Shown here piece by piece: positions 23,883 to 32,827 of a stretch of DNA of 35,085 bases. Every line of letters begins with the position of its first letter. Within the stretch, counting starts at the first letter, position 1. The position numbers were made by a program, and so were the translations under genes. The notes under the pieces are model-generated. The model was not told where the DNA came from and did no database searches. It saw only the letters and a list, made by a program, of their open reading frames with translations. Origin of the DNA: Candidatus Hydrogenedens sp. Its GTDB lineage: Bacteria > Hydrogenedentota > Hydrogenedentia > Hydrogenedentales > Hydrogenedentaceae. The DNA is taken from positions 1-35,085 of the forward strand of contig DAOSBX010000036.1 of the NCBI GenBank assembly GCA_035361075.1. Direction: 5' to 3'.

Positions 23883-25166
23883 ATGATGAGTAAGACCTTA
23901 TTTGATGAATTACAGTGGCGTGGTATGGTGCATCAGATTACCCATCCGGAATTGACGGAAAAACTATCTACGGAGAAATTTAATTTATATTGTGGTTTTG
24001 ACCCTACATCTGACAGTTTACATATAGGTAGCCTTTTGCCTATAATGGGGTTGGTTCATTTTCAGCGGTGGGGACACAAACCTATCGTATTAATTGGAGG
24101 TGGAACTGGTCTTATCGGAGACCCAAGTGGAAAGAAGGAAGAAAGACAACTCCAGAGTAAAGAGGATGTTGAAAGGAATGCACAATGTATAAAGGAACAA
24201 TTATCCCATTTTATTTCCTTCGAGGGACAAAATCCTGCAATTATGGTTAATAATGCAGATTGGTTATGTGAACTGAAATTACTTGATTTTTTACGGGATA
24301 TAGGAAAACATTTTAGCGTTAATGTAATGCTTTCTAAAGATGCAATACGGCAAAGACTTGAAGACCGTGAACATGGGATTTCTTATACAGAATTTACATA
24401 TTGTCTGCTTCAATCTTACGATTACCTCTATTTGTGTGAGCATTATGATTGTAGACTTCAGATTGGTGGTTCTGACCAATGGGGTAATATAGTCTCTGGC
24501 ATGGAGTTAACACGAAGACTTCTTGGAAAAGAAACGTATGGACTAACATTGCCGTTGGTGACCAAAGCAGACGGAACAAAATTTGGGAAAACTGAGTCTG
24601 GAAATGTATGGCTCGACCCTAATAAGACAACTCCATATCGTTTCTATCAGTTCTGGATAAATCAAGCAGATGCAGACACACCAAAATACTTAAAATACTT
24701 TACTTTACTCTCCCAAAAAGAGATACGAACATTAGAAGAACAAATACAAACAGAGCCACATAAACGCACTGCTCAGAAAGCATTAGCCGCAGAGGTAACA
24801 AGAATGGTGCATGGTGAGACCGCTCTGCAAAATGCTATCCGTGCAAGTGAGGCTATGTTTGGTGGCGACCTTCATCAATTAGAACTTTCTGTTTTGGAGG
24901 ATGTTTTTAGTGATATCCCTAATGCAGAAATGCCTATAAGTTACATTCAAGAAAATCGTCCAATCTTGGATCTCCTTGTAAATTCAGGAGTATTAGAAAG
25001 TCGGGGTGAAGGGAGACGACTTGTTAAAAATGGTGGTCTTTATCTTAATAATGAAAGAGTGTCCGACGAGAACTTAAGGTTAAATGAGAATCATCTTCTT
25101 GGTGGAAAATTGCTTGTTATTCGGCTTGGCAAAAAAGATTACCGTCTTTTTCGATTTTTCACATAA
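23883..25166 (+). CDS. tyrS: Tyrosyl-tRNA synthetase
   Basis: A class I synthetase that charges tRNA-Tyr. The 427 residues match the bacterial TyrS form with an S4 domain. CGFDPTSDSLHIGSLLPI (about 37-54) includes the HIGH-equivalent HIGS. ADWLCELKLLDFLRDIGKHF and YTEFTYCLLQSYDYLYL form the tyrosine pocket, with QIGGSDQWGNIVSG (about 195-208) conserved. The KMSKS-equivalent is KFGKTESG (about 236-243). The S4 RNA-binding domain is at the C-terminus (LVNSGVLESRGEGRRLVKNGG). The start MM allows ATG 23883 or 23886; GAAGGGA upstream fits either. recO follows after 17 bp. Confidence 0.97.
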   Translation: MMSKTLFDELQWRGMVHQITHPELTEKLSTEKFNLYCGFDPTSDSLHIGSLLPIMGLVHFQRWGHKPIVLIGGGTGLIGDPSGKKEERQLQSKEDVERNAQCIKEQLSHFISFEGQNPAIMVNNADWLCELKLLDFLRDIGKHFSVNVMLSKDAIRQRLEDREHGISYTEFTYCLLQSYDYLYLCEHYDCRLQIGGSDQWGNIVSGMELTRRLLGKETYGLTLPLVTKADGTKFGKTESGNVWLDPNKTTPYRFYQFWINQADADTPKYLKYFTLLSQKEIRTLEEQIQTEPHKRTAQKALAAEVTRMVHGETALQNAIRASEAMFGGDLHQLELSVLEDVFSDIPNAEMPISYIQENRPILDLLVNSGVLESRGEGRRLVKNGGLYLNNERVSDENLRLNENHLLGGKLLVIRLGKKDYRLFRFFT

Positions 25167-25183
25167 TAATTAATCAAAAGATT

Positions 25184-25963
25184 ATGTCTACACATCAGAC
25201 AGAAGCATTTGTCGTCCATTTATTTGACTATGGGGAAACAAGCAAAATTATTCAAATTTTGACAGCCCATCATGGGAAATTATCTTGCATTGCAAAGGGG
25301 TTAAAAAGAAAGAATAATCCGTGGATTTTTACATTAGACCGTCTGAATCGTATAGATGTTCAATATACATGGAAACCCACACGTGAGGTTCAAATAATCA
25401 CAGATGTTGTTTTATTGGATGGCTATCCAGAAATAAAGAACGATATTCATAAACAGATTTTAGCAAGTATTGTCTTAGAAACAGCGTTCAACTTTGTAGA
25501 AATTGAGCAAAACGCAGTTACGACATATCATCAAGTATACACAGCATTCGAACATATTAAATTAGATACAGATAATCCTGTCACATTAACATTTTTAACA
25601 TGCTGGCATCTTTGGCAAATTTTAGTACATAGTGGACTTGAACCCCAGTTAGACTGTTGCATTCGCTGTGGGAAATCGTTACCTTCATCACCCTACTTTT
25701 CATGGCAAGGGGGGACAGTGTGTCCCAATTGTCATCCAGATTATAGACTTCAAAAGAGTGATTTAGAATTACTACAACAATTGAAACAAATAGAAAATCC
25801 CTTAACAACAACCTTAGATTTTGACAAGGATTCCTATTTTAATAGAATATTATCTATCTTATGTAAATATATATCATTTCATTCAGGACATGCTTTAAAG
25901 TCATATAATGTATTACGTGAAATAATAAACTCCAATTTAAAAGGAACAAAAAATGAATCTTAA
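25184..25963 (+). CDS. recO: DNA repair protein RecO
   Basis: A recombination mediator of the RecFOR pathway that helps replace SSB by RecA on gapped DNA. The 259 residues are typical. The N-terminal OB-fold reads TEAFVVHLFDYGETSKIIQILTAHHGKLSCIAKGLKR (quoted in parts; about 4-40). The alpha-helical middle follows, and a zinc-binding insertion CIRCGKS...CPNCH (about 163-184) has all four cysteines. No SD was evident, so it may be coupled to tyrS. The stop overlaps the next gene's start by 11 bp, which joins this repair gene to a secreted-protein operon. Confidence 0.93.
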   Translation: MSTHQTEAFVVHLFDYGETSKIIQILTAHHGKLSCIAKGLKRKNNPWIFTLDRLNRIDVQYTWKPTREVQIITDVVLLDGYPEIKNDIHKQILASIVLETAFNFVEIEQNAVTTYHQVYTAFEHIKLDTDNPVTLTFLTCWHLWQILVHSGLEPQLDCCIRCGKSLPSSPYFSWQGGTVCPNCHPDYRLQKSDLELLQQLKQIENPLTTTLDFDKDSYFNRILSILCKYISFHSGHALKSYNVLREIINSNLKGTKNES

Positions 25964-27254
25964 AAAAGTTATCTTAACTATTTTACTTCTAGTATGTATG
26001 TTTTCTCTAAATACGTCTTGCTACCCTATTGTCTATGGTGATAGAGATTTCCATATGAAGAGAGGGATTCTTTATCGTGGGAAGGAGACATATCTCTTGA
26101 GAGCTTTCTATGTTCCCGATACTGCTCAAAAGGGTGCTGAACTAAAGACAATGGTGCCATTATTGGCAAGTATTGCAGAGGTCGGTGGCAATTCAATAGC
26201 GATGGATATTTTGAAGGACCCTGACGATACAAATGTCGATATAAAAATGATAGAGACTATAAAATCTTATGCTGACCGAGCCAAAGACCAATATATGACT
26301 GTTATTGTTAGAATCGCACCAAATAATAAGCCTCATAAAAAAGAACCTCTCATAGGTACCCTTCGACAAAATTTTAAGACGATGTTAAATATAATTTATT
26401 GGGTCGATGGGCTTTATTCAAAAGAATGGGTGAAATCATTAAAAAAGATAAATAAGAATTGGACTATTATTTCTAATGAAAATTCGGACCTAATTTTAGC
26501 AAAAGATTCAAACTTATCTAGAACTCTTACACCAAACTTAGTATTTACAGCTCTGCCTGAGAAACAAATGGATACCATCCATTTTATTCTCCCATTTTCT
26601 CAAGAAAATTTAAATTCAGTCGAATCAGCTTTCGCAAAGATTACTCCATGTAGTGATATTGATATGACGACAGCCATCAATATATTAAGCGAAGAAGAGA
26701 GAAAGGAAGGTTTTATTCCTTTATTTGATGGGAAAACCTTAAACGGCTGGTGGTATTTAGGAGATAATCATAAGACTTTTGCTGTAAATCCAGAAGGGTT
26801 TATAGAATGGAAAGAGAAAGGTGGCAAAGCATTAATGTCTTGTAATAGATATGATAATTTTGTACTTCGGTTAGAATGGATTATGATGGAGAAAAATGGC
26901 AATACTGGGGTATGGGTTCGTGCTCCACGTGGAAGTAGAGCCTCAAAAATTGGTTTTGAAGTCCAAATTCTTGGCGATAGTGATAAAACAGAACTTACTG
27001 ATGATACTACAGGGGCTATCTACAAAGTAATACCACCCAAAGTGAAAGCAATGAAACCTGAAGGGCAATGGAATGACCTTGAAATCATTTGTAATGGACC
27101 TTATGTGAAAGTAACCCTCAATGGTCAGGTTGTTCAAGATGTAAATTTTGACGACGTGGAAGAATTAAAATATAGATTAAGAAAAGGATTTATAGGATTA
27201 ACAGACCACGGGAATCATTGTGGCTTTAGAAACATACGAATAAAACCTTTATAG
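25953..27254 (+). CDS. Secreted DUF1080 (3-keto-disaccharide hydrolase-type) protein with GH-like N-terminal region
   Basis: 433 residues. The signal peptide (KKVILTILLLVCMFSL) ends at Cys22; NTSC is a poor lipobox, so lipid anchoring is uncertain. Residues about 28-240 start RGILYRGKETYLLRAFYVPD, like the first strand of TIM-barrel glycosidases, but no catalytic acid pair can be placed, so this part may be degenerate. Residues about 245-433 are a complete DUF1080 domain: GFIPLFDGKTLNGWW, MEKNGNTGVWVRAPR, GFEVQILGD, DTTGAIYKVIPP, PEGQWNDLEIICNG and GFIGLTDHGNHCGFRNIRI. Such domains, common in planctomycetes and relatives, adopt a concanavalin-like fold and some hydrolyse 3-keto sugars (family knowledge). 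The SD AAAAGGAA overlaps the end of recO; the next gene follows after 10 bp. Confidence 0.85.
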   Translation: MNLKKVILTILLLVCMFSLNTSCYPIVYGDRDFHMKRGILYRGKETYLLRAFYVPDTAQKGAELKTMVPLLASIAEVGGNSIAMDILKDPDDTNVDIKMIETIKSYADRAKDQYMTVIVRIAPNNKPHKKEPLIGTLRQNFKTMLNIIYWVDGLYSKEWVKSLKKINKNWTIISNENSDLILAKDSNLSRTLTPNLVFTALPEKQMDTIHFILPFSQENLNSVESAFAKITPCSDIDMTTAINILSEEERKEGFIPLFDGKTLNGWWYLGDNHKTFAVNPEGFIEWKEKGGKALMSCNRYDNFVLRLEWIMMEKNGNTGVWVRAPRGSRASKIGFEVQILGDSDKTELTDDTTGAIYKVIPPKVKAMKPEGQWNDLEIICNGPYVKVTLNGQVVQDVNFDDVEELKYRLRKGFIGLTDHGNHCGFRNIRIKPL

Positions 27255-27264
27255 AGGATTTGTT

Positions 27265-28740
27265 ATGAGAAAAACATATAGAATTTCACTATTATTAACC
27301 TGTATTTTATTTGCCACTCTTTTTACCCTTTCTATTTGCTCGTCTTCACAAGAGCCAGCTATTCAAAGTGAAACGGGACTTGAAAACGGTGTTACTATTG
27401 TTTCTGTAAAAAATGATTGGGATTACCAAATAATTACTGCACGTGTCCCTTATATAGGTATTGAAAGGGATGACAAAACAGGTCTTGCTCGCCTTGTTAT
27501 TCCGATGAAAGAATTGAAGAAAAAACACAAACTACCTATGTTCTGCCATGTACACTATGAGAAAGACGTCTCAGGGGCAAAAAAGTGGGCAAAAAAAGGA
27601 TGGATTGTTTCTACTGCAGTTTATACACCACCAAATGGAGAATCACCTATTGATGCGGCTTTAGGTAATGGATATAACTTGGCACGAGCAATAATTCAAT
27701 GGGTGAAGCGTTTACCTATTGTAGATACAACACATATATTAATTGATGGGGGCAGTCAAGGTGGATATATGGCATTAGCAATGAGTGCTGATTTGTTCCC
27801 CGTAATTGCTACTCACGCTGATGTGCCTGTAGTAAACTGGGCATATAATTTTGCCTACTTTGAAGCGAATCGAGAAGGGGCTGGGGTTGGTCTACCTTTG
27901 GACCAAGCCCCTATGCCAGTTTTATCATCCGTCATCGGATTAGCAGACATGTGTTACAAATATTTTCCACGGGATCTAAACCATGAATGTTGGTATTATT
28001 TAAGCCCAATTTCTTACTTATCCCTTATTACAAATTTCACCCTTATCACCTGTGCCACAGGTGATATGTTAGTCCCTATTGAACAAATGACACGAGATTA
28101 CATTCGCCAACCTGATTATTCACAATTTCCCCAAGGATTTACTCGTGATTTTGATAAACTTGAATTCTGTTCACAAGCAAAGAAAGTATTTGAGGAATTA
28201 ATACCAAAGGATAACTATGAAATTTTTCTGCTAACCCCACAAGAGAACAGTTATGAAATAACACGTGGAATGATTGTAAATAGTAAACTGAAACCAAAGG
28301 TCGGTCCTAAGAAAGTAGATAAACCATGGAGCAAAACAAAACAATGGTCCCTCGTTTACCTTGATGAAGGTCCACCTACTCCTGTAGCTGGACATACAAA
28401 ACTTGAATGGTCATTGTCCCCAGACAGCTTTGTAGATTATCACAAAACAGCCCCATTACCTGAAAATATTCTGACAAGTGAAAAACTTGAGCATTTGCTT
28501 AGAAGATACATGGGAGAAATTGAACATCCTGTGATGTTAAACAATAATAAACTATCACAAAGGTTAAACTATACCAATTTAGAGCAAATGGATGTTTCAA
28601 TTTCCCTATTGAGTTATGCTAAAATCAGTCCCAAACATGAGCAGAAACTTCAAGAGTTATATACTCAATCTACCCTTAAACCTTTTGGACCTTCTATATC
28701 TGCCTCTTCTTTAGAAAAGATGTATGAAATCCCGAAGTAA
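27265..28740 (+). CDS. Secreted alpha/beta hydrolase
   Basis: 491 residues. The N-terminal signal has a hydrophobic run (LLLTCILFATLFTLSICSSS) and LSIC is an acceptable lipobox with Cys near 25. The nucleophile elbow is ILIDGGSQGGYMAL (about 165-178), with Ser in GxSxGG form; HADVPVVNW follows. Asp in TCATGDMLVPIEQM (about 270) is the probable acid. The catalytic His is not obvious; PVAGHTKLEWS (near 375) is one candidate. The fold resembles prolyl-oligopeptidase or acetyl-xylan-esterase-like hydrolases, but I would not name the substrate. It lies 10 bp after the DUF1080 gene, so the two probably act together on extracellular glycans (inference). Confidence 0.75.
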   Translation: MRKTYRISLLLTCILFATLFTLSICSSSQEPAIQSETGLENGVTIVSVKNDWDYQIITARVPYIGIERDDKTGLARLVIPMKELKKKHKLPMFCHVHYEKDVSGAKKWAKKGWIVSTAVYTPPNGESPIDAALGNGYNLARAIIQWVKRLPIVDTTHILIDGGSQGGYMALAMSADLFPVIATHADVPVVNWAYNFAYFEANREGAGVGLPLDQAPMPVLSSVIGLADMCYKYFPRDLNHECWYYLSPISYLSLITNFTLITCATGDMLVPIEQMTRDYIRQPDYSQFPQGFTRDFDKLEFCSQAKKVFEELIPKDNYEIFLLTPQENSYEITRGMIVNSKLKPKVGPKKVDKPWSKTKQWSLVYLDEGPPTPVAGHTKLEWSLSPDSFVDYHKTAPLPENILTSEKLEHLLRRYMGEIEHPVMLNNNKLSQRLNYTNLEQMDVSISLLSYAKISPKHEQKLQELYTQSTLKPFGPSISASSLEKMYEIPK

Positions 28741-28868
28741 ATACCGATTCAAAGGGTATGAAAAGTGTATTCAGTAGTAAAATAACTATGTCCTGCTTAT
28801 TAGGTGATGATGCTTTACTAACAAATAGGATACATATACTACATCCCAACGAGGGAAGTGCCTTTAAT

Positions 28869-28897
28869 TTGAGATGTAAATTTGTTCTCTTTAAATT
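28869..28897 (+). promoter_or_regulatory. Possible promoter of the 59-aa gene
   Basis: TTGAGA (28869-28874), a 17-bp spacer and TAAATT (28892-28897). The -35 is good, the -10 only partial. It lies about 75 bp before the start at 28971. Confidence 0.35.
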
Positions 28898-28970
28898 ATT
28901 TTAGGTATCATTCTCGCCATAAAATATCGGTTTTTAAATTAAAAAAGGCGATTTAAGTGGAGGAAAATGT

Positions 28971-29150
28971 ATGCAGACTTCTATTATTATTGAATCAAAT
29001 GGTCGGGGAAAATTCGATTTAGACCGTCTTTTACAACAAGGGTGGAAAGTAGTATCTGTTACTCCTAATCATGGGGGAAGTTACAGTGACTTTCTTGTCA
29101 TTTTGGAGAAAGAGGAAACATCTACTCAAAATCAGTCAGAGAATAGATAA
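28971..29150 (+). CDS. Small 59-aa protein, DUF4177-like
   Basis: An ATG at 28971 with a very strong SD (GTGGAGG, 8-14 bases upstream) opens a 59-codon frame ending TAA at 29150. The product starts MQTSIIIESNGRGKFDLDRL, then LQQGWKVVSVTPNHGGSYSD and FLVILEKEE, with a polar tail. The pattern LxxGWxVVSV...FLVILEK is like DUF4177 and related short proteins of unknown function, where two beta strands flank a helix. It converges on the symporter gene, only 14 bp away. The SD and the family-like pattern support a real gene; its role is unknown. Confidence 0.75.
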   Translation: MQTSIIIESNGRGKFDLDRLLQQGWKVVSVTPNHGGSYSDFLVILEKEETSTQNQSENR

Positions 29151-29164
29151 GTCAGGGTTCGTTA

Positions 29165-30853
29165 TTAAACAATACTATTAACAAATAAAATTAAACTAAT
29201 AACAATAATCCAAACAAAGATAAAGCCAAGCATTCCTACACGAGAAGGATAAGGAATTTCAATATTTTTAAAGGGTAGCAATTTTTTTGGAGGCTCAGGT
29301 AAAACATCGGGCGGAAGTGTAAATGGAGCGATATGTTTTTCCCCAGGTTTTACAGGGGTATATATACAAGTATAGATTCGATTTAACTTTTCCTCTGGCA
29401 CTGGATGTGTGACAAGACTTACAATGATTCCAAGAGAAAATCCAGTGGCAAGATAGAACGTCATTTGCCACGAAAGTCGTAATTTATCCTGCCAAATCAT
29501 AAATTCAGGTAAGTTTGCCACTGCCCATTGTTGAAAAAAGGGAAGTGAAGTGATGGTAAAAACAGTGAAACTTCCTAATGTAGAAGCCCATGCCGCTTTT
29601 GATGTTGTTCGTCGCCAGAATAAACCTAACCAAAAGATAGGTCCCATCATGGCTTGTAATGAAAAGAATATTTCAAGTCCTCTCGGGACGTTTGGCACTT
29701 TTAAAGCAAATAGTATCCCCACAATCACAATGACTATTGATATTACCCTACCTACCATAATATAGTGTTCTTCTGTTTTGTTTTTAATCCAATATCGGCG
29801 ATATAAATTTTGTGTAAATAGTGCGGATGACGATACCATGAAGGCATCACAAGAGGACATTACAGACGCAATTAATGCAGAAATAAATAACCCTAAAAGA
29901 CCTGGAGCAATGGTCGGCAGGAAATCCCTTGCTATCATTCCAAATACCTGGTCTGTTTGCCTGCCTGTTAAATTCGGATATAAAGCAATTGCACATAGTC
30001 CTGTGAAAGCCCATGCAATAGTGCAAAATCGTTTCAACAGGTTCCCCCCTGTAAGTCCAACCCGACCATCCATTTCCGTTTTGCCTGCTGCACAATTACC
30101 TAAGATATGCGGTTGCGTTACAACACCGACTAATGCATTAAAACAAAGAACTATGACATAAAAAAGGTTAATCTCTCCAGGAGCAACAATTTTTAACAAA
30201 TCTGGATTACTCACTTTATCCCGCAAGCCATCTAATCCACCAACTGCATAAAGCACTAATGGAAGCAACATAAAAGAGAAAATAACGGTTAAAATCCCTT
30301 GGATGAAATCTGTGATGATTGCTGCACCTAAACCACCTGCCACTCCATATAGAATAAATATAGCACTCATAAAAAAAACGGAGATATACTTCGGTATGGC
30401 TCCGTTAGTGAGTGCTTCAATAGTAGCACTTGCTCCTAATTGTATAACTCCAATATTTACTGTTAGTTGCAACACCCCTACAATTGCATATAATGCACCA
30501 ACTCCAGAACCGAAACGGGCTTCAAAGTAATCGCCCATCGTTAAAATACGCATCCGCCTTAATATCGGTGGAATAAGCCAATAAAAAGGGGTACAGAACA
30601 ACCATAACCATTGATACCAAATACCAGAAATTCCATTGGTATAGACTTTTGAGGAAACGCCAACCGCATCATTTCCGCTGGTACCTGCTCCGAAGGAAAA
30701 AAATACCATTGTAACCTTACCGAATCGATTACCTCCCATAAAAAAGTCGTGTGTATTGCGAATATTTTTCGCAAACCATAGACCCACTCCCGAAATAATT
30801 ACGAAATACAAAATAACTGCCAGCCAGTCAAAAAATGTAAGTCCTAACACCAT
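29165..30853 (-). CDS. Sodium:solute symporter (SSS family)
   Basis: A 562-residue inner-membrane transporter coupling sodium entry to solute uptake. About 13 hydrophobic segments run from residue 8 (FDWLAVILYFVIISGVGLW) to the C-terminal GFIFVWIIVISLILFV. SSS features seen are FFMGGNRFGK after TM1, the region with FGAGTSGNDAVGV in TM2, GAAIITDFIQGILT in the middle, and the segment LLGLFISALIASVMSSCDAF, where Ser-rich TM8 normally carries sodium ligands. It lies 10 bp after a GH106-like glycosidase gene, so the cargo is likely a sugar or sugar acid such as rhamnose (inference). The SD is AGGA. Confidence 0.9.
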   Translation of the reverse strand: MVLGLTFFDWLAVILYFVIISGVGLWFAKNIRNTHDFFMGGNRFGKVTMVFFSFGAGTSGNDAVGVSSKVYTNGISGIWYQWLWLFCTPFYWLIPPILRRMRILTMGDYFEARFGSGVGALYAIVGVLQLTVNIGVIQLGASATIEALTNGAIPKYISVFFMSAIFILYGVAGGLGAAIITDFIQGILTVIFSFMLLPLVLYAVGGLDGLRDKVSNPDLLKIVAPGEINLFYVIVLCFNALVGVVTQPHILGNCAAGKTEMDGRVGLTGGNLLKRFCTIAWAFTGLCAIALYPNLTGRQTDQVFGMIARDFLPTIAPGLLGLFISALIASVMSSCDAFMVSSSALFTQNLYRRYWIKNKTEEHYIMVGRVISIVIVIVGILFALKVPNVPRGLEIFFSLQAMMGPIFWLGLFWRRTTSKAAWASTLGSFTVFTITSLPFFQQWAVANLPEFMIWQDKLRLSWQMTFYLATGFSLGIIVSLVTHPVPEEKLNRIYTCIYTPVKPGEKHIAPFTLPPDVLPEPPKKLLPFKNIEIPYPSRVGMLGFIFVWIIVISLILFVNSIV

Positions 30854-30863
30854 CTAATTCCTA

Positions 30864-32738
30864 TTAAGATTGAATTTCATCTTCCGAAACGATAAGTAAT
30901 AACATCATCTCGCCTGAATTTAATATTAGATTATTTGGAGGTTGAATCGGTTTCACATCGCCAGAATTCGGGTCTAACCATATCCATTTCCCTTTTTCAC
31001 GAACACTAATTTTTGTATTAACTTCATCTTTCCCCTCATTAAAAAATAGATATCCATGAATATCCCCATGTTTTGCATGGTAATAACGTATTGAAGGGGT
31101 TGGCGGATATAATAAAATATCGGGTTGAATTTTATTACGAATAAAATTCAATAATGCTTTGTCAGTCCCCGCATGGTTCAAAATGTGTGACAATCTTTTT
31201 TTATAAGTAACAACCTTTCTATTTTTATTTAGTGGCTCCAATTTTCGAATAAGCTTCTCTTCAATTTGTTCAATGCCATCAATAACTAATAAATGATATT
31301 TTGCCCCATCAATCTGGATATCTTCCCCCGATACGATCACATCTTCTCTCATGAGCGTTTCTATGTCAAGATAGAAAAAATCAATTTGATTCTCGTAAAG
31401 AATACGAGCAGAATTCCATGGTAAAAATTCAACATCAGCTAATATAGCGACATCTGCCACCGCATTCCCATCAGCAATAAACCAGCAGAGTCTACCGCAC
31501 TTGTCAGCATATTTTTTATAAGTGTTCCACCATATATTATTTGGACCTACATCTGGTGGACGCTCATCTCTACGGGGACCTTTTATTGAATAATAAAAAG
31601 CATGGGGAACAAGCAAATCCACCCCTCGAACTAAAAGCCAACCTGTTAACCATTCCATCTCTTCATATGTAAGATTCCAGCCATAAGCACCAAAACATTC
31701 ATTTAGATTTCGCTTACGTCGATGGTGTATCTTTGCCGATGCACTCCCTTTAGGTCCTGTAGACTCAGGACCTTCGATACTATTTTCTTTAAATGGTTCT
31801 ACCCATCGCCACACAATATCTTGGCCAGGGATATGAAAATATTTAAGTGTATGTATATCCATTGGACTTTTGGGATGCCCTGTCAGAGCAATGTTGTGTG
31901 TTTCACACCAATCACTACAAGGTTTATAAAATGCAATCTCTAATCTTTTCTGAACCGCCTTGTAATAATCTTTTCTAATTTTCTGCGTTTCAGCCGTTTC
32001 TTTGTCCCACAGCATAGGAATATATTGTTTAAAATCATAGCCAAGATAATCTGAGATAAAATCAAGCATTCCCCATGTCCATGGTTGTGCATCTTTAATT
32101 GGTTTTCTCCCAAGTGGGTTTGGTTCGTCTGTAAAAATACCTATGACTGTATTCCCAAAATATTCTTTAAATTCAGAATAATACTTTTCATGGACTAACT
32201 CGATAAAACTTGCCACAGCCTCAGGATTTAATATATCACCTGCTGGTGGGGCTCCTGGGTCTCCATCATCAGTTCCAAAATGGACACCACGTATTGTGCC
32301 CATTGAACGAGTATGAATATAGTCATATTTATCATCGGCAAAAATAATTTCTTCTCCCTCCTTTAATGGCTCTTTACCCTTTAAGCGTCGTATTAAAGCC
32401 CTTGCTGAATGCTTTGGATTTTTCTGAACTACTTGCCCCGCACATGAACCAGAAGGATACATACCCTCATCATAAAGAATAACTTTCATCTCATGACTAT
32501 GGGCAAACTCAATGATTATCCTCAGAAAATAGAGCCATCGCTCCGACATAAATCCGATAGATTCTGGTAAACCTATACGTGGATGTGGAACAACTCCATA
32601 AACACCATGGTCAATAAAATCATTTAAACATTCTTGAATTTTTCCCTCCTCTAATTCATCATTTAAAAACCAAAAAGGCATTACTGAATACTCACGAGGA
32701 GGTTGTTTAAATTTTTCTAAAAAGGCTAAATATTTCAT
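30864..32738 (-). CDS. GH106-like glycoside hydrolase (possible alpha-L-rhamnosidase)
   Basis: 624 residues without a signal peptide, so probably cytoplasmic. Early segments MPFWFLNDELEEGKIQECL, GVYGVVPHPRIGLPE and HEMKVILYDEGMYPSGSCAG (about 20-120) closely resemble the barrel start of GH106-type enzymes (PFWFWNG, GGxxxxPRxGL, LYDExxYPSG). FTDEPNPLG (about 203-211) holds a plausible catalytic acid. Later TGHPKSP and LVPHAFYYSIKGPRRDE line the barrel end, and a small beta domain closes the protein. The full GH106 beta-sandwich additions are missing (family members are often 900-1100 residues), so specificity is unsure. It is first in an operon with a sodium symporter, fitting uptake and cleavage of a glycoside. 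Confidence 0.75.
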   Translation of the reverse strand: MKYLAFLEKFKQPPREYSVMPFWFLNDELEEGKIQECLNDFIDHGVYGVVPHPRIGLPESIGFMSERWLYFLRIIIEFAHSHEMKVILYDEGMYPSGSCAGQVVQKNPKHSARALIRRLKGKEPLKEGEEIIFADDKYDYIHTRSMGTIRGVHFGTDDGDPGAPPAGDILNPEAVASFIELVHEKYYSEFKEYFGNTVIGIFTDEPNPLGRKPIKDAQPWTWGMLDFISDYLGYDFKQYIPMLWDKETAETQKIRKDYYKAVQKRLEIAFYKPCSDWCETHNIALTGHPKSPMDIHTLKYFHIPGQDIVWRWVEPFKENSIEGPESTGPKGSASAKIHHRRKRNLNECFGAYGWNLTYEEMEWLTGWLLVRGVDLLVPHAFYYSIKGPRRDERPPDVGPNNIWWNTYKKYADKCGRLCWFIADGNAVADVAILADVEFLPWNSARILYENQIDFFYLDIETLMREDVIVSGEDIQIDGAKYHLLVIDGIEQIEEKLIRKLEPLNKNRKVVTYKKRLSHILNHAGTDKALLNFIRNKIQPDILLYPPTPSIRYYHAKHGDIHGYLFFNEGKDEVNTKISVREKGKWIWLDPNSGDVKPIQPPNNLILNSGEMMLLLIVSEDEIQS

Positions 32739-32827
32739 ACGTAAAACATTCTCTTTCTTTATTGCATAATTTTCACTTTTGAGTCGTTTATAATGTAAAA
32801 TATCATATAAGAGGAGCTAACATAAAA

